Positions 44,098 through 52,008 of a stretch of DNA of 64,000 bases are shown one piece after another (position 1 is the first letter of the stretch; the number at the start of each line of letters is the position of its first letter). The DNA is taken from the NCBI RefSeq assembly GCF_001584165.1, contig NZ_CP013233.1, forward strand, positions 3,728,620 to 3,792,619, written 5' to 3'. The stretch is from Collimonas arenae (GTDB taxonomy: Bacteria > Pseudomonadota > Gammaproteobacteria > Burkholderiales > Burkholderiaceae_D). The notes under the pieces were generated by a model. That model saw only the letters and a list, made by a program, of their open reading frames with translations. It ran no database searches and was not told the DNA's origin. The position numbers and the translations under genes were made by a program.

Positions 44098-44400
44098 CTA
44101 CGATCTTTGTTTGGTCCGATTCAATTTGAGATTCGGCACTAGTCCAAGCAAGCTACTGCTGATCGTTACTGGCTCAGATTCGAGCGCGGGTAGTTTTTCG
44201 CGGGCAAGAGCAATCGCTCCTGCTCTGTCGTTACAGTCAAAAATTAAATCGTCGAATTGATACCCCAGAATTACAAGCTCAGTTGACAAGTCCAGTCCGA
44301 TGCAATGGCGCGAGGCCCAGTCGACAAACTGCAATGTATCTTCTTCAGAGTTTAGGTCGACAAAGAGTGCTCTAAGCCGAAATTCCTCTTGATAGCTCAA
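44098..44400 (-). CDS. Hypothetical protein, possibly second half of a split gene
   Basis: A 100-residue acidic protein (EFRLRALFVDLNSEEDTLQF, IGLDLSTELVILGYQFDDL) of unknown family. It has no clear ribosome-binding site; the TTG start overlaps the stop of the 44397-44591 gene by four bases (TTGA). It could be coupled to that gene, or the two are one protein split by a frameshift. The second reading is favoured because the two halves are of similar composition and lie end to end. Base composition is lower in G+C than the window average. Confidence 0.5.
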   Translation of the reverse strand: MSYQEEFRLRALFVDLNSEEDTLQFVDWASRHCIGLDLSTELVILGYQFDDLIFDCNDRAGAIALAREKLPALESEPVTISSSLLGLVPNLKLNRTKQRS

Positions 44401-44591
44401 CCTGATTGGACGCGGAGGGAATACATATTCAGCTTGCTTAAGGCAGGTGGCTGGCCATCAAGCGACAAATCAATCATTTCTTGTGCTGGTATGCCGGATT
44501 TGAGGATTTCCGTATCCGCCCAAGCAATGACATCCTCGCTCGAAGTGAAACCCATTTGCCAAAAAGTTAGCGCCGCAACAATAGCGTTCAT
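44397..44591 (-). CDS. Small hypothetical protein, possibly first half of a split gene
   Basis: A 64-residue protein: ALTFWQMGFTSSEDVIAWAD, EILKSGIPAQEMIDLSL. The WAD-x-EI and IDLSL pattern is seen in small conserved hypothetical proteins of about 130-160 residues. That supports the view that this is the N-terminal half of a gene continuing at 44098-44400 after a frameshift near 44400. No strong ribosome-binding site is seen before ATG 44591. Confidence 0.45.
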   Translation of the reverse strand: MNAIVAALTFWQMGFTSSEDVIAWADTEILKSGIPAQEMIDLSLDGQPPALSKLNMYSLRVQSG

Positions 44592-44749
44592 GAAAATATC
44601 GATCTATCAAAAGGCGGATAATCAAGAGAATTCGTAAGGCTTAATCAATTTCGCCGAACACGCGAAAAATCGCAATTGTCCGCTTTATCCCGACGGCCTC
44701 ATAGTGGGTTAGGCTCCCCTCCCCCCTTTTCCAAACAAATGCATGCAGT

Positions 44750-45793
44750 TCATTCGAACAATACCAACCACTCCAACCCATTCATCCCAATGTTGCCATT
44801 CGCGATCACCAACGCACCATCATCGTTAGGAAATACCCGTTGCAACAGAGCGAAATAGGCGGCGTTGCGCACGCCGTTTAAGTGTCCGCCATTGCTGTCG
44901 TAGTACGGGAAGTTCTCCGGGTGTAGCGTCCATGCGGCAGCTTGCTGATAGGCGGCTGCCAATTTTTTGCCTTGTGGCGTTTGCCAAACACTGCGCCCTG
45001 CAATCTCAAAGATGCGCGCCGCTGCCGTGGTTGGCAGTAAGGTGTAGTGCGTGTAGCTGAGGCCGTTGACTCCCCTGTGCGCTCCTCCACAATAATTGTT
45101 TGTGTCACTGCGGCAGATTTCCAACGGCAGCGATCCGTCTGGCGCCACTTCACTGTCCATCAGCGCCAGCCAGCGCACTCTAGCCCGCTCGAGCAAGGCG
45201 GTATCGCCGGTATATGCGGCGATGGCTGCATTGAGGAAAACACCCCAGTTGGCGTGATTGTTCTTGCGGTCGCTATGCGACAGAGGCAGGGCGATGTCGG
45301 TGAGGAGGTGTCGAAATGGCCGATCGTTCCAACCACCCACATCGCGCACCATCGAAGCGGCCAGGATGTACTGCGGCAGGTCGAAATTGATTTCCGATGC
45401 CCCCTGCTCTGACTTCACCTCTCGCATGGTATCGGCCCACGCGCCAATGATGGACTGGGCGTGTTTCGCATAAAGTGGATTCTGCGACAGCGCATAGCAC
45501 AGTGCGGCGCGCCAAGCCATCGCGCCGTCGCTCGAGAAGCGCTTGGACATGTCCGTCTCAACAACCCCGCTCGAGGTGTAGTGCGGCGGCGGAGAAAATA
45601 CGGAAACGGGGGCAGCGCTCGTATCGATTTCCTTGTCGCAATGCCTGATGAGTGGCGCAATGCGAGGCGGCTGGGCGCGCAAGGACTGAATTTCAGTCTC
45701 CGTGAGCCAAAGATTTGCGGTGGCTGTATATGCGGTAGCGATTGGCGATGTCAACGCGATAACTACAGCGACAAACGCGAGGATACGAGTCAT
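44750..45793 (-). CDS. Alginate lyase family protein (PL5-like), secreted
   Basis: A 347-residue protein with a signal peptide (to about residue 21-26). It has the helical toroid of the alginate_lyase family: MAWRAALCYALSQNPLYAKHAQSII, INFDLPQYILAASMVRD, and the catalytic-site motif NNHANW (178-183). CRSDTNNYCGGAHRG and LSYTHYTLLPTTAAARIFE follow. It would cleave mannuronate-rich or related uronic-acid polymers in the periplasm or outside by beta-elimination. No alginate synthesis genes are in the window, so it may serve polymer uptake. Its start overlaps the end of the small upstream gene (ATGA). Confidence 0.88.
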   Translation of the reverse strand: MTRILAFVAVVIALTSPIATAYTATANLWLTETEIQSLRAQPPRIAPLIRHCDKEIDTSAAPVSVFSPPPHYTSSGVVETDMSKRFSSDGAMAWRAALCYALSQNPLYAKHAQSIIGAWADTMREVKSEQGASEINFDLPQYILAASMVRDVGGWNDRPFRHLLTDIALPLSHSDRKNNHANWGVFLNAAIAAYTGDTALLERARVRWLALMDSEVAPDGSLPLEICRSDTNNYCGGAHRGVNGLSYTHYTLLPTTAAARIFEIAGRSVWQTPQGKKLAAAYQQAAAWTLHPENFPYYDSNGGHLNGVRNAAYFALLQRVFPNDDGALVIANGNIGMNGLEWLVLFE

Positions 45794-46122
45794 GGGCGTG
45801 AGTCCATTCGAATCAAAGTGAGGTTACGACTTGGCAGAAATTGTTCGAACATAACCGTCAGCGAGCATATGTGGCTAAATAGCCACTGCATGGAAAAATC
45901 GCGAGAACCGGAAAATCGACACACATTTTGCATCGCACTACCACCATCCTTGGTAGAGGAGCGTTGATACAGATCGCGAACTATTGTGCCATCGAGCATC
46001 TTGAAGTCGGTCGGTATATCGCACCTATCTGCCGTGGCGTTTGCGAACGTGGAAAAACCCGCCAAAATGGCGATGATAAGAAGGGAAAAGCATCGCTTAA
46101 ATTTCACGAGCAATGCCGACAC
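45790..46122 (-). CDS. Small secreted hypothetical protein upstream of the lyase gene
   Basis: About 110 residues with a probable signal peptide (CFSLLIIAILAGFSTFANA) and a short mature part with three to four Cys (DRCDIPTDF, NVCRFSGS, HICSL). No family recognised. The stop overlaps the lyase start by four bases. GTG is the first start codon. The gene call rests on the signal peptide and coupling only. Confidence 0.5.
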   Translation of the reverse strand: MSALLVKFKRCFSLLIIAILAGFSTFANATADRCDIPTDFKMLDGTIVRDLYQRSSTKDGGSAMQNVCRFSGSRDFSMQWLFSHICSLTVMFEQFLPSRNLTLIRMDSRP

Positions 46123-46155
46123 GTAGTGGCCTGCAACTTGTGCGGTGAGTAGTGT

Positions 46156-46779
46156 TCATCGTACGCGTTCCAGGGCAACCTTGACTCCAAGACCAACAAG
46201 TATGGCACCAGAAAACTGCTGAAAGCGCTGGAAAAGCTTTGGCTTGGCTAGTAGCCAATGCCGTGCGCGGCCGCCAAGCGCGGCGGTGCAGAGGTTTACC
46301 GCGGTGCCCGATGCGATGGAGACTAGGCCAAGAATGGCCGCTTGCAGGCCAGGATTGCCCAGAGACGGATTGATAAACTGAGGAAGAATAGCGAGAAAGA
46401 AGAGAGCTACCTTCGGGTTTAGCAGATTGGATGTAGCGCCCTGTGCGAAAGGTGATGCCCGACGGATTCTGGATGGCTCCGTGGCGACAGAGACGGGGCT
46501 GCGCAGCATTTGCCAACCAAGCCAGCAGAGGTAGATAGCTCCAATGGTCTTTACAACAACAAATGCCGTGGGTACCGATGCCAGAAACGCAGTGATTCCA
46601 AAGGTCGCGGCCCCTGCATGCACTAACGCCGCACAGGCGATGCCAGCACAGACCTGTACCCCGGCGGACGCACCTCGTGAGACTGAATTAGACAGGATGC
46701 AGATGACGTCGGGTCCTGGAATCAGAGCGAAGCTCATATTGAGTAGCGTGAAAGCCAGAAGTGTGGAGAGTTCGATCAT
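46156..46779 (-). CDS. LysE/RhtB family amino-acid exporter
   Basis: A 207-residue inner-membrane protein with six hydrophobic segments. The family opening is ALIPGPDVICILSNSVSRGASAG (about 17-39), then FVVVKTIGAIYLCWLGWQML (about 72-91) and FAQGATSNLLNPKVALFFLAILPQF (about 111-135). These are diagnostic of LysE/RhtB translocators, which export amino acids or homoserine lactones. Single gene between the small secreted protein and a 331-base gap. The substrate is unknown. Confidence 0.92.
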   Translation of the reverse strand: MIELSTLLAFTLLNMSFALIPGPDVICILSNSVSRGASAGVQVCAGIACAALVHAGAATFGITAFLASVPTAFVVVKTIGAIYLCWLGWQMLRSPVSVATEPSRIRRASPFAQGATSNLLNPKVALFFLAILPQFINPSLGNPGLQAAILGLVSIASGTAVNLCTAALGGRARHWLLAKPKLFQRFQQFSGAILVGLGVKVALERVR

Positions 46780-47110
46780 CTTGAGCCTTAACGTGATTTA
46801 AAGTTCACTTTGCAAATTTTACCGGTGCCAAAAAATGGGCGGCGAGTCACTAACCTTTGAACAGTCTTGCGGGCCTAGTTTAAATCTGCCAATATTTTTT
46901 TGGACATCTGTGCAATATCTTGAATGACCGTTATTGGCTGTGGATTCAGTCGGGAACCCATGCGCGAACGGACCCATCTGATTGGGAAAGTATCTCCACT
47001 AACTAATCTCCTCATTTAACTTGAACGGTCCGCGCCGAACTTCGATTACCATCGCACCATGAAAATATTGCCAATGCAATATTAGGTAGACGTAACCCCA
47101 GAACGCCGAC
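46780..47110. other. Gene-poor gap with an AT-rich inverted repeat
   Basis: 331 bases of low G+C without a credible gene on either strand. At 47064-47083 a perfect inverted repeat, AATATTGC-CAAT-GCAATATT, lies just after the end of the acyltransferase gene (minus strand). It may be a weak transcript-end hairpin or a protein-binding site. Nothing else was seen. Confidence 0.5.
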
Positions 47111-48316
47111 TTACGGATGGTCAACGTTGCCGGAATAGGCAGTTGCCATGGCCGAATGCGGACGCGGCGAAAAATTGCTGGGAAAACGGCGATCGCGCAG
47201 GCGCATGAAAGGTCGTTCGACCAGGTTGTACATTACCCATCCAACGAGCAGTGCCGCCGCCGAGATGATCAGTATCGCGGTCACCGATCCTGGTGCAATG
47301 CCGAACGGGGCCAACTGTGTCGCGATGATCGTGGCAAGCGGCTTGTGGCTCAGGTAGATGGCATAAGACCACAACGCAAGATGGGATGCGCCGGGTACGC
47401 GGACTCTGTGCAGCAGTGATGCCGGGCTGAGTGCGGCGAGAACCAGCGCGCCGAAGCACAACGCGATCAGCGAATAGCCGAAGCCGCTCATGAAGTAGCC
47501 GTAACCATAGTTTTCGATGAAGTAAAAATTTACGATCAACCAGGCCAACAGAGCGGCGGCGACCAATCCGGCGACAAGGATTGCCTGTCCATGCCGCATC
47601 AACCGCTCCCATTGATCGCGGTGAAAATTCTTCAAGAGTGCCAGAGCTACCCCGGGCAGGAATTCGTCGCCGCGGCAGAACGTTGAGTAATACACGTTCG
47701 GATAGTAGTTGCCGATGGCGCCGTCGGCAATGCGGCCATATTTGATCCACAGCACGCTTCGCAGCACTACCCCGGCCAGCATCAGGCCGCCCAACAACAT
47801 CCAGGCCAGCCGAATCGACTTGCCGAAGCGGGCCGCCAACAACACGACGGCCGGCAACAGCAAATAGAACTGCTCTTCGATGCACAAAGACCACGCGTGC
47901 GAGAAAGCGGTGCCGGGCGTGAGCTGATAATTCTGAGTGAAAGTCAGGAACCGCCAAAGCGCCGGTGGAGAATTGCCGCCCATGACGACCGGGAACAGAA
48001 AATAAAATGCCAGCACCACGTAATAGTTCGGCAGCGTTCGCAGCAGCCGGCGCGCATAAAATGACGGGAGCGACAGTGCGCGCCCACTTGCGAGACCAGC
48101 AAATAACTGGTTGCCAATCAGGTAACCGCTCAATACGAAGAAGAGATCGACGCCGACCCAGCCTGTGACGCTCGCCCACCCGAAAGTCGCCTCATGGCTG
48201 ACGAAACACATGTAGTGATACATGAATACCAAAACAATGGCGATGCTTCTAAGCGTATCCAGGCCGTGTATGCGCGGTCGCGCCGCCGAATTGAGAGGAT
48301 TTGGTTGTAGGTTCAT
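47111..48316 (-). CDS. Acyltransferase 3 family membrane O-acyltransferase
   Basis: A 401-residue OafA/YrhL-like protein with about ten hydrophobic helices. Hallmarks are GLDTLRSIAIVLVFMYHYMCF (with the essential His of the MxHxx region), GVDLFFVLSGYLIGNQLF (FFxLSGY motif), FYARRLLRTLPNYYVVL, and SLCIEEQFYLLLPAVVLLAARF (Glu-rich EEQFY motif). It transfers acyl, usually acetyl, groups to sugars at the membrane. The start is placed at ATG 48316; the longer reading adds 40 residues without family match. Its substrate could be lipopolysaccharide, peptidoglycan or an exopolysaccharide. Confidence 0.88.
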   Translation of the reverse strand: MNLQPNPLNSAARPRIHGLDTLRSIAIVLVFMYHYMCFVSHEATFGWASVTGWVGVDLFFVLSGYLIGNQLFAGLASGRALSLPSFYARRLLRTLPNYYVVLAFYFLFPVVMGGNSPPALWRFLTFTQNYQLTPGTAFSHAWSLCIEEQFYLLLPAVVLLAARFGKSIRLAWMLLGGLMLAGVVLRSVLWIKYGRIADGAIGNYYPNVYYSTFCRGDEFLPGVALALLKNFHRDQWERLMRHGQAILVAGLVAAALLAWLIVNFYFIENYGYGYFMSGFGYSLIALCFGALVLAALSPASLLHRVRVPGASHLALWSYAIYLSHKPLATIIATQLAPFGIAPGSVTAILIISAAALLVGWVMYNLVERPFMRLRDRRFPSNFSPRPHSAMATAYSGNVDHP

Positions 48317-48560
48317 GCGCAACGGTTTGGATTGATGATTTCGGGACGTCAGATTCGAGGCTGTATGAAACCCCTCAAATAATTGTCGCACGACAATATC
48401 CTCATCGTTGATAAATATTCTGCCGCCCGCTCCCAAACAGGCATGTGCGTTTTTGTGAACTGTCTCAATTTAACAAAAAATCATAAAAATTCACAAAATT
48501 TATCGCCATTTGCGGCATTCTTACGCCGCAGGGAGAGTTTGATAAAAATCGGGGAATAAA

Positions 48561-49340
48561 ATGTCAAAAAATAATCTAACAGTCGAGGCAAGAGCGGAGT
48601 TGGGCCACGTTTCGCCCCTGACAGCATCGCTGGCCGGACTGGAAGAATTCAGGATCTCGTATCCCAAAACCATCGCCCACGTATTGCGCCAGTTCGCACG
48701 CCAAATGGATTTTCTGAATATCGCATTCGGACGGCACGGAGAACGCACCGTTACGCGCATCCTTGCGGTAGACGAAAGCAGCGGAACCTTTCATTACGAT
48801 TACGGCGCCACCGAAATGGAAAATCTGCGCCTGCAGGATTCCGAGGAAAATCTTTTATCCGGCATGCAATCCGGCGTCCATGTCCAATTTATCTGTGGTC
48901 GGCCCGAGCCTGTGCTGTACGAGGGCTTGCCGGCATTCAAATCGCAGTTTCCCGAAAGTCTGTATCGCATACAGCGACGCGAAAGTTTTCGGGTGGAAAC
49001 GCCGATTGCCAACCCTTACATCTGCACAGCCACCCTGCCCGATTCGCGGCGCGTGCGCTTCGAGATTGTCGATCTGTCTTTGACCGGCATCCGCTTGCGT
49101 TCCACCGACGCCAGCATCGGCGAACTGGAAATTGGTATGACGCTGACCGGGGCCGCGTTCGATTATCGCGATCTCGGCGTGATGGAATCGGAATTGAAAA
49201 TTACCTTCATCCACAATAGCCAGACTTTCAGCAATCCGATCTACCATCTCGGTTGCCGTTTTCTGACTTTGCCGAAAGCCAAGGAAGCGAGCTTGCAGCG
49301 CCTGATTACCTTTCTGGAACTCAGTAGAAACCGGCGCTGA
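48561..49340 (+). CDS. YcgR-type flagellar brake protein with PilZ domain
   Basis: A 259-residue cytoplasmic c-di-GMP receptor. The YcgR N-terminal domain (about 30-135) is followed by a PilZ domain (about 139-255) with both ligand motifs intact: R140-ESF-R144 (RxxxR) and D171-LSLT-G176 ((D/N)xSxxG). On binding c-di-GMP such proteins slow the flagellar motor; other effector roles are known. GGGGAA lies 5-8 bases before the ATG at 48561. No flagellar genes are in the window. A terminator follows. Confidence 0.9.
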   Translation: MSKNNLTVEARAELGHVSPLTASLAGLEEFRISYPKTIAHVLRQFARQMDFLNIAFGRHGERTVTRILAVDESSGTFHYDYGATEMENLRLQDSEENLLSGMQSGVHVQFICGRPEPVLYEGLPAFKSQFPESLYRIQRRESFRVETPIANPYICTATLPDSRRVRFEIVDLSLTGIRLRSTDASIGELEIGMTLTGAAFDYRDLGVMESELKITFIHNSQTFSNPIYHLGCRFLTLPKAKEASLQRLITFLELSRNRR

Positions 49341-49360
49341 CCCCACCATCAAGCTGTAAA

Positions 49361-49398
49361 CGGCGGCGCTTGGCTTTCAGCCAGCGTCGCTTTTTTTA
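49361..49398 (+). terminator. Rho-independent terminator after the PilZ gene
   Basis: A GC-rich stem (GGCGCTTGGCT / AGCCAGCGTCGC, one bulge, TTC loop) is followed by seven T residues. Confidence 0.75.
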
Positions 49399-49619
49399 TC
49401 CGTAGGCAGTTGGAATCAAGACCAAAACGGCTAGATCCGGAATTTCCGTTCAGCATCGAGAGCGGCTTTATTGTTGGTGTTAAAGAGAAAATCGGAACAG
49501 CGAAAGCGCATATCGGTTATGAAAAAAGGATATGAACACACGCTTGTAATCCGGTCAGGATTGAGTAGTCTGAACCTGGATTCATTGAAAGAGGGGTCAT
49601 CGAAAGATGATTCGGTTTT

Positions 49620-49724
49620 ATGGAAATCGGTCTGGTACTTGTTCTGTTGATTCCGTTCTCAATCATCGTAGCGTGGGTCGTCGATGAGGTGTATCAGGAG
49701 TATGTTCTCCACCACTACTATTGA
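49620..49724 (+). CDS. Possible 34-residue membrane protein
   Basis: A short open frame: MEIGLVLVLLIPFSIIVAWV is a clean hydrophobic helix, and a polar tail DEVYQEYVLHHYY follows. The ribosome-binding site is weak (AAAGATGA about 10 bases upstream), and a second ATG (49606) opens another frame nearby. It lies in a 450-base gap between the PilZ terminator and the autotransporter remnant. The call rests on composition only. Confidence 0.35.
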   Translation: MEIGLVLVLLIPFSIIVAWVVDEVYQEYVLHHYY

Positions 49725-49791
49725 ATGCGCGCTTGTGACTAGCCGTGATGCAAATCGCCGCGACAAAGTCGATGCTGCAAAACAAGAGCAA

Positions 49792-49823
49792 TAAAAACCC
49801 GGCACCACCATCGTGGCGCCGGG
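49792..49823 (-). terminator. Minus-strand terminator after the autotransporter remnant
   Basis: The stem CCCGGCACCAC / GTGGCGCCGGG (one mismatch, four-base loop) is followed on the minus strand by a T-run (TTTTTAT). Confidence 0.8.
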
Positions 49824-49848
49824 CTTGTTACTGATTCAGCGCTGGCAA

Positions 49849-50037
49849 TTACCAGGTAAAACGCAATCCGACCGTGGCGTTGATGCCGTCGCGCTTTTGT
49901 CCCTCTGCATTGTTCAACGCAAATTGATAGGTCGCGTTGGAATACAGGCTGAAGTTCTTGGCCACCTTGGTCGCCAGGCCGCCACCCACCTCGACACGGC
50001 CGCCGTTAGCCGCTAATGGCCCGGTCGATGTGCCATC
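49849..50037 (-). pseudogene. C-terminal remnant of an autotransporter beta-barrel protein
   Basis: The minus strand reads GRVEVGGGLATKVAKNFSLY and SNATYQFALNNAEGQKRDGI, ending NATVGLRFTW and TAA (49849-49851). This is the last strands and the aromatic C-terminus of a type V autotransporter barrel. Nothing of the passenger or the rest of the barrel is present: the reading runs into the end of the YncE-like gene. A terminator follows directly. It is therefore the tail of a gene whose body was deleted. Confidence 0.75.
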
Positions 50038-50048
50038 AAGGCATCTGT

Positions 50049-51107
50049 TTAATTTGGTTCTGCAACCAACACATTGAAGGTATCTGGCAAAAGCGCAGGA
50101 CGCGGATGAGGATTCGCTGCTGTTGGCGCCGGCACCGCACCGAATTTTCCGCTCACCAGATACACCAGATGGTTTTCTGGATTGAGCGCCAGCGTCCGTG
50201 CACCCTTTTGGGTGGCGAGATTAGTCTTTACCGTGTATTTGTTCGCGGTATCCTCATGCACTACCGTCAGCGTTCCACCGCCATTGGAAACAAAAACCAG
50301 CCCGGAAGCAGGATCAAAAGCGACGGCATCCGGCTTCTCGCCGATCCCGACAGTCGTAACGACCCGCCCCGACAAGGAATCTACAACCATCATTTTCTGG
50401 TTGGCGCACACTGAAAATAACCGATGACGCGCATCGTCGATCGCCAGGCCGCTTGGCCCATCGCACTGAGACATCGTCCAATGCTTGACGATTTTTGACG
50501 ACTGCGCGTCAATGACAGCAATTTCATTCTTGTCCTCCACATTGAAGAAGATGTGGCCCTGGCTATCGTTGACGGCAAATTCAGGCTGACCGAGGACTGA
50601 CAGCGTATCAACGACCTTGCGCGTTACGGCATCGATGATCGTCACACTTTTTCCGCGACCGTTGAAACTGTAAATCCGTTGCAATGGCGGGTAGTACAGT
50701 ATCGAATCAGGGCCTGGGCCAACTGTCTTGATGGTATCGATTGTCTTGAGGCTGTCGAGCTCGAAAACCGTTATCGTGTCCGATCGCCCATTGCTGGTGA
50801 AACCCAGTTTCAGATCCTGCGCGATCGCCACGCCGTGCACGCCCGCCGTATCGAGGATATTCGCCACCACTTCGCCCGACTTGGTATCGACAACTTGAAC
50901 ATGATCTGAGCGACTGATGAACAAACGTTCTCGCTTGCTATCGACAGCGATGTAATCCCAACCTTCCGTCCCTGATATCGGGAAACGCGAAACGATCTTG
51001 TAATTCTCGGGAGTGGCTGCCTGTGCTGGCAAGACGATCGTCATCTGCAAAAGCGCAAGAACGCCGGCCGCAGCGATGGTTGGTCTGCCGAAGGTGAGAT
51101 TTTTCAT
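50049..51107 (-). CDS. YncE-like secreted beta-propeller protein
   Basis: A 352-residue protein with a signal peptide (about 1-29, LPAQA). It is a seven-bladed YVTN/YncE-type propeller built of repeats of about 42 residues: DYIAVDSKRERLFISRSDHV, LGFTSNGRSDTITVFELDSL, IYSFNGRGKSVTIIDAVTRKV, FNVEDKNEIAVIDAQSSKIV and LVFVSNGGGTLTVVHED. Such proteins are periplasmic and may bind DNA, metals or ligands; the role is unknown. ATG 51107 starts the signal peptide; longer readings are unlikely. It ends next to the autotransporter remnant. Confidence 0.88.
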   Translation of the reverse strand: MKNLTFGRPTIAAAGVLALLQMTIVLPAQAATPENYKIVSRFPISGTEGWDYIAVDSKRERLFISRSDHVQVVDTKSGEVVANILDTAGVHGVAIAQDLKLGFTSNGRSDTITVFELDSLKTIDTIKTVGPGPDSILYYPPLQRIYSFNGRGKSVTIIDAVTRKVVDTLSVLGQPEFAVNDSQGHIFFNVEDKNEIAVIDAQSSKIVKHWTMSQCDGPSGLAIDDARHRLFSVCANQKMMVVDSLSGRVVTTVGIGEKPDAVAFDPASGLVFVSNGGGTLTVVHEDTANKYTVKTNLATQKGARTLALNPENHLVYLVSGKFGAVPAPTAANPHPRPALLPDTFNVLVAEPN

Positions 51108-51508
51108 GTATTGGGTATGAGGGTTGATGAATGCCCGGGGGCGAACGGTCGATTCCGCATCATTGCCAAGCCGGATGGCCTGACATGCCGGCATCAGGCT
51201 AAAGGGCAACAATTAGCGCAGAATTAGGAAGCGTGCCCTGATGTTCATTGATGACAGCATTGGTTGCCGCATCGCGCTCCGGTTACTTTACCTGTTTCTG
51301 CGGCCCCACACCATGTGGAGGTGCACTGAGCTCGGTCTATGTCGTCGCCGGATGCCTGATTGCGCTAGCGTTCGCACTGGCAAGGCTGTTCGAGGATGTG
51401 CCGCTGCAGAAAAAATCAAATCGTAAGATGTCGTGTTGTTATGTCTGCCGGTCTATTTGTCTGTCTGGCTGTATATTATCGATGCTTCCTTCACTCATCG
51501 AAAAAACA
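51108..51508. other. Gap without recognised gene
   Basis: About 400 bases. The plus strand is open from 51248 into the acetyltransferase gene and contains a hydrophobic, Cys-rich segment, but no family, ribosome-binding site or domain can be recognised. It would hold the promoters of the divergent YncE-like and acetyltransferase genes. Confidence 0.5.
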
Positions 51509-51988
51509 ATGACGACACACACCATCCGCACTCTGGAATCCGGGGATTACGAATATGTTTCCTCTGTCGTCGATGAATGGTGGGGTGGCCGCCCTGTTCG
51601 CGCATTGGTGCATCGCATATTTTTCGACCATTTAAACGCAACCAGTTACGCAATAGGCCCATCGGACGCGGTGCAAGCATTTCTGATCGGCTTTGTATCC
51701 CAATCCAAGCCCAACATCGCATATATCCACTTCGTCGGCGTGACCCCTGCCGCACGTGCCGACGGTCTTGCACGCATGCTCTACGAGCATTTTTTTAATG
51801 TAGTCGGCGCCCGAGGCTGCACAGAGGTGCACAGCATCACTTCTGTCGTCAATACCGCTTCTATCGCGTTTCATCGCAAGTTGGGGTTTACGCTTCTTCC
51901 CGGATCCGGCGAAATTGACGGGCTCCCGGTTGCCCTCAACTATGCAGGCGAAGGACAGCATCGCGTCCGGTTCCATAAATCGCTGTGA
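51509..51988 (+). CDS. GNAT family N-acetyltransferase
   Basis: A 159-residue acetyltransferase. The N-terminal IRTLESGDYEYVSSVVDEWWGG is followed by the acetyl-CoA site IHFVGVTPAARADGLARMLYEHFF (an unusual R-x-x-G-x-A form), ITSVVNTASIAFHRKLGFTLLPG and the C-terminal strand. ATG 51509 is chosen for family length; ATG 51482 in frame would add nine residues. The substrate is unknown. It stands alone and converges on the diguanylate cyclase gene. Confidence 0.85.
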   Translation: MTTHTIRTLESGDYEYVSSVVDEWWGGRPVRALVHRIFFDHLNATSYAIGPSDAVQAFLIGFVSQSKPNIAYIHFVGVTPAARADGLARMLYEHFFNVVGARGCTEVHSITSVVNTASIAFHRKLGFTLLPGSGEIDGLPVALNYAGEGQHRVRFHKSL

Positions 51989-52008
51989 GGCAGAGGAATA
52001 TCCACGAT

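Noticed and set aside
47121..48179. 352-codon minus-strand frame overlapping the acyltransferase gene
   Set aside because: Arg-rich, no domain; the other frame shows all acyltransferase 3 motifs.
51248..51508. Upstream extension of the acetyltransferase frame with a hydrophobic Cys-rich segment
   Set aside because: No ribosome-binding site or family; the acetyltransferase domain begins at 51509.
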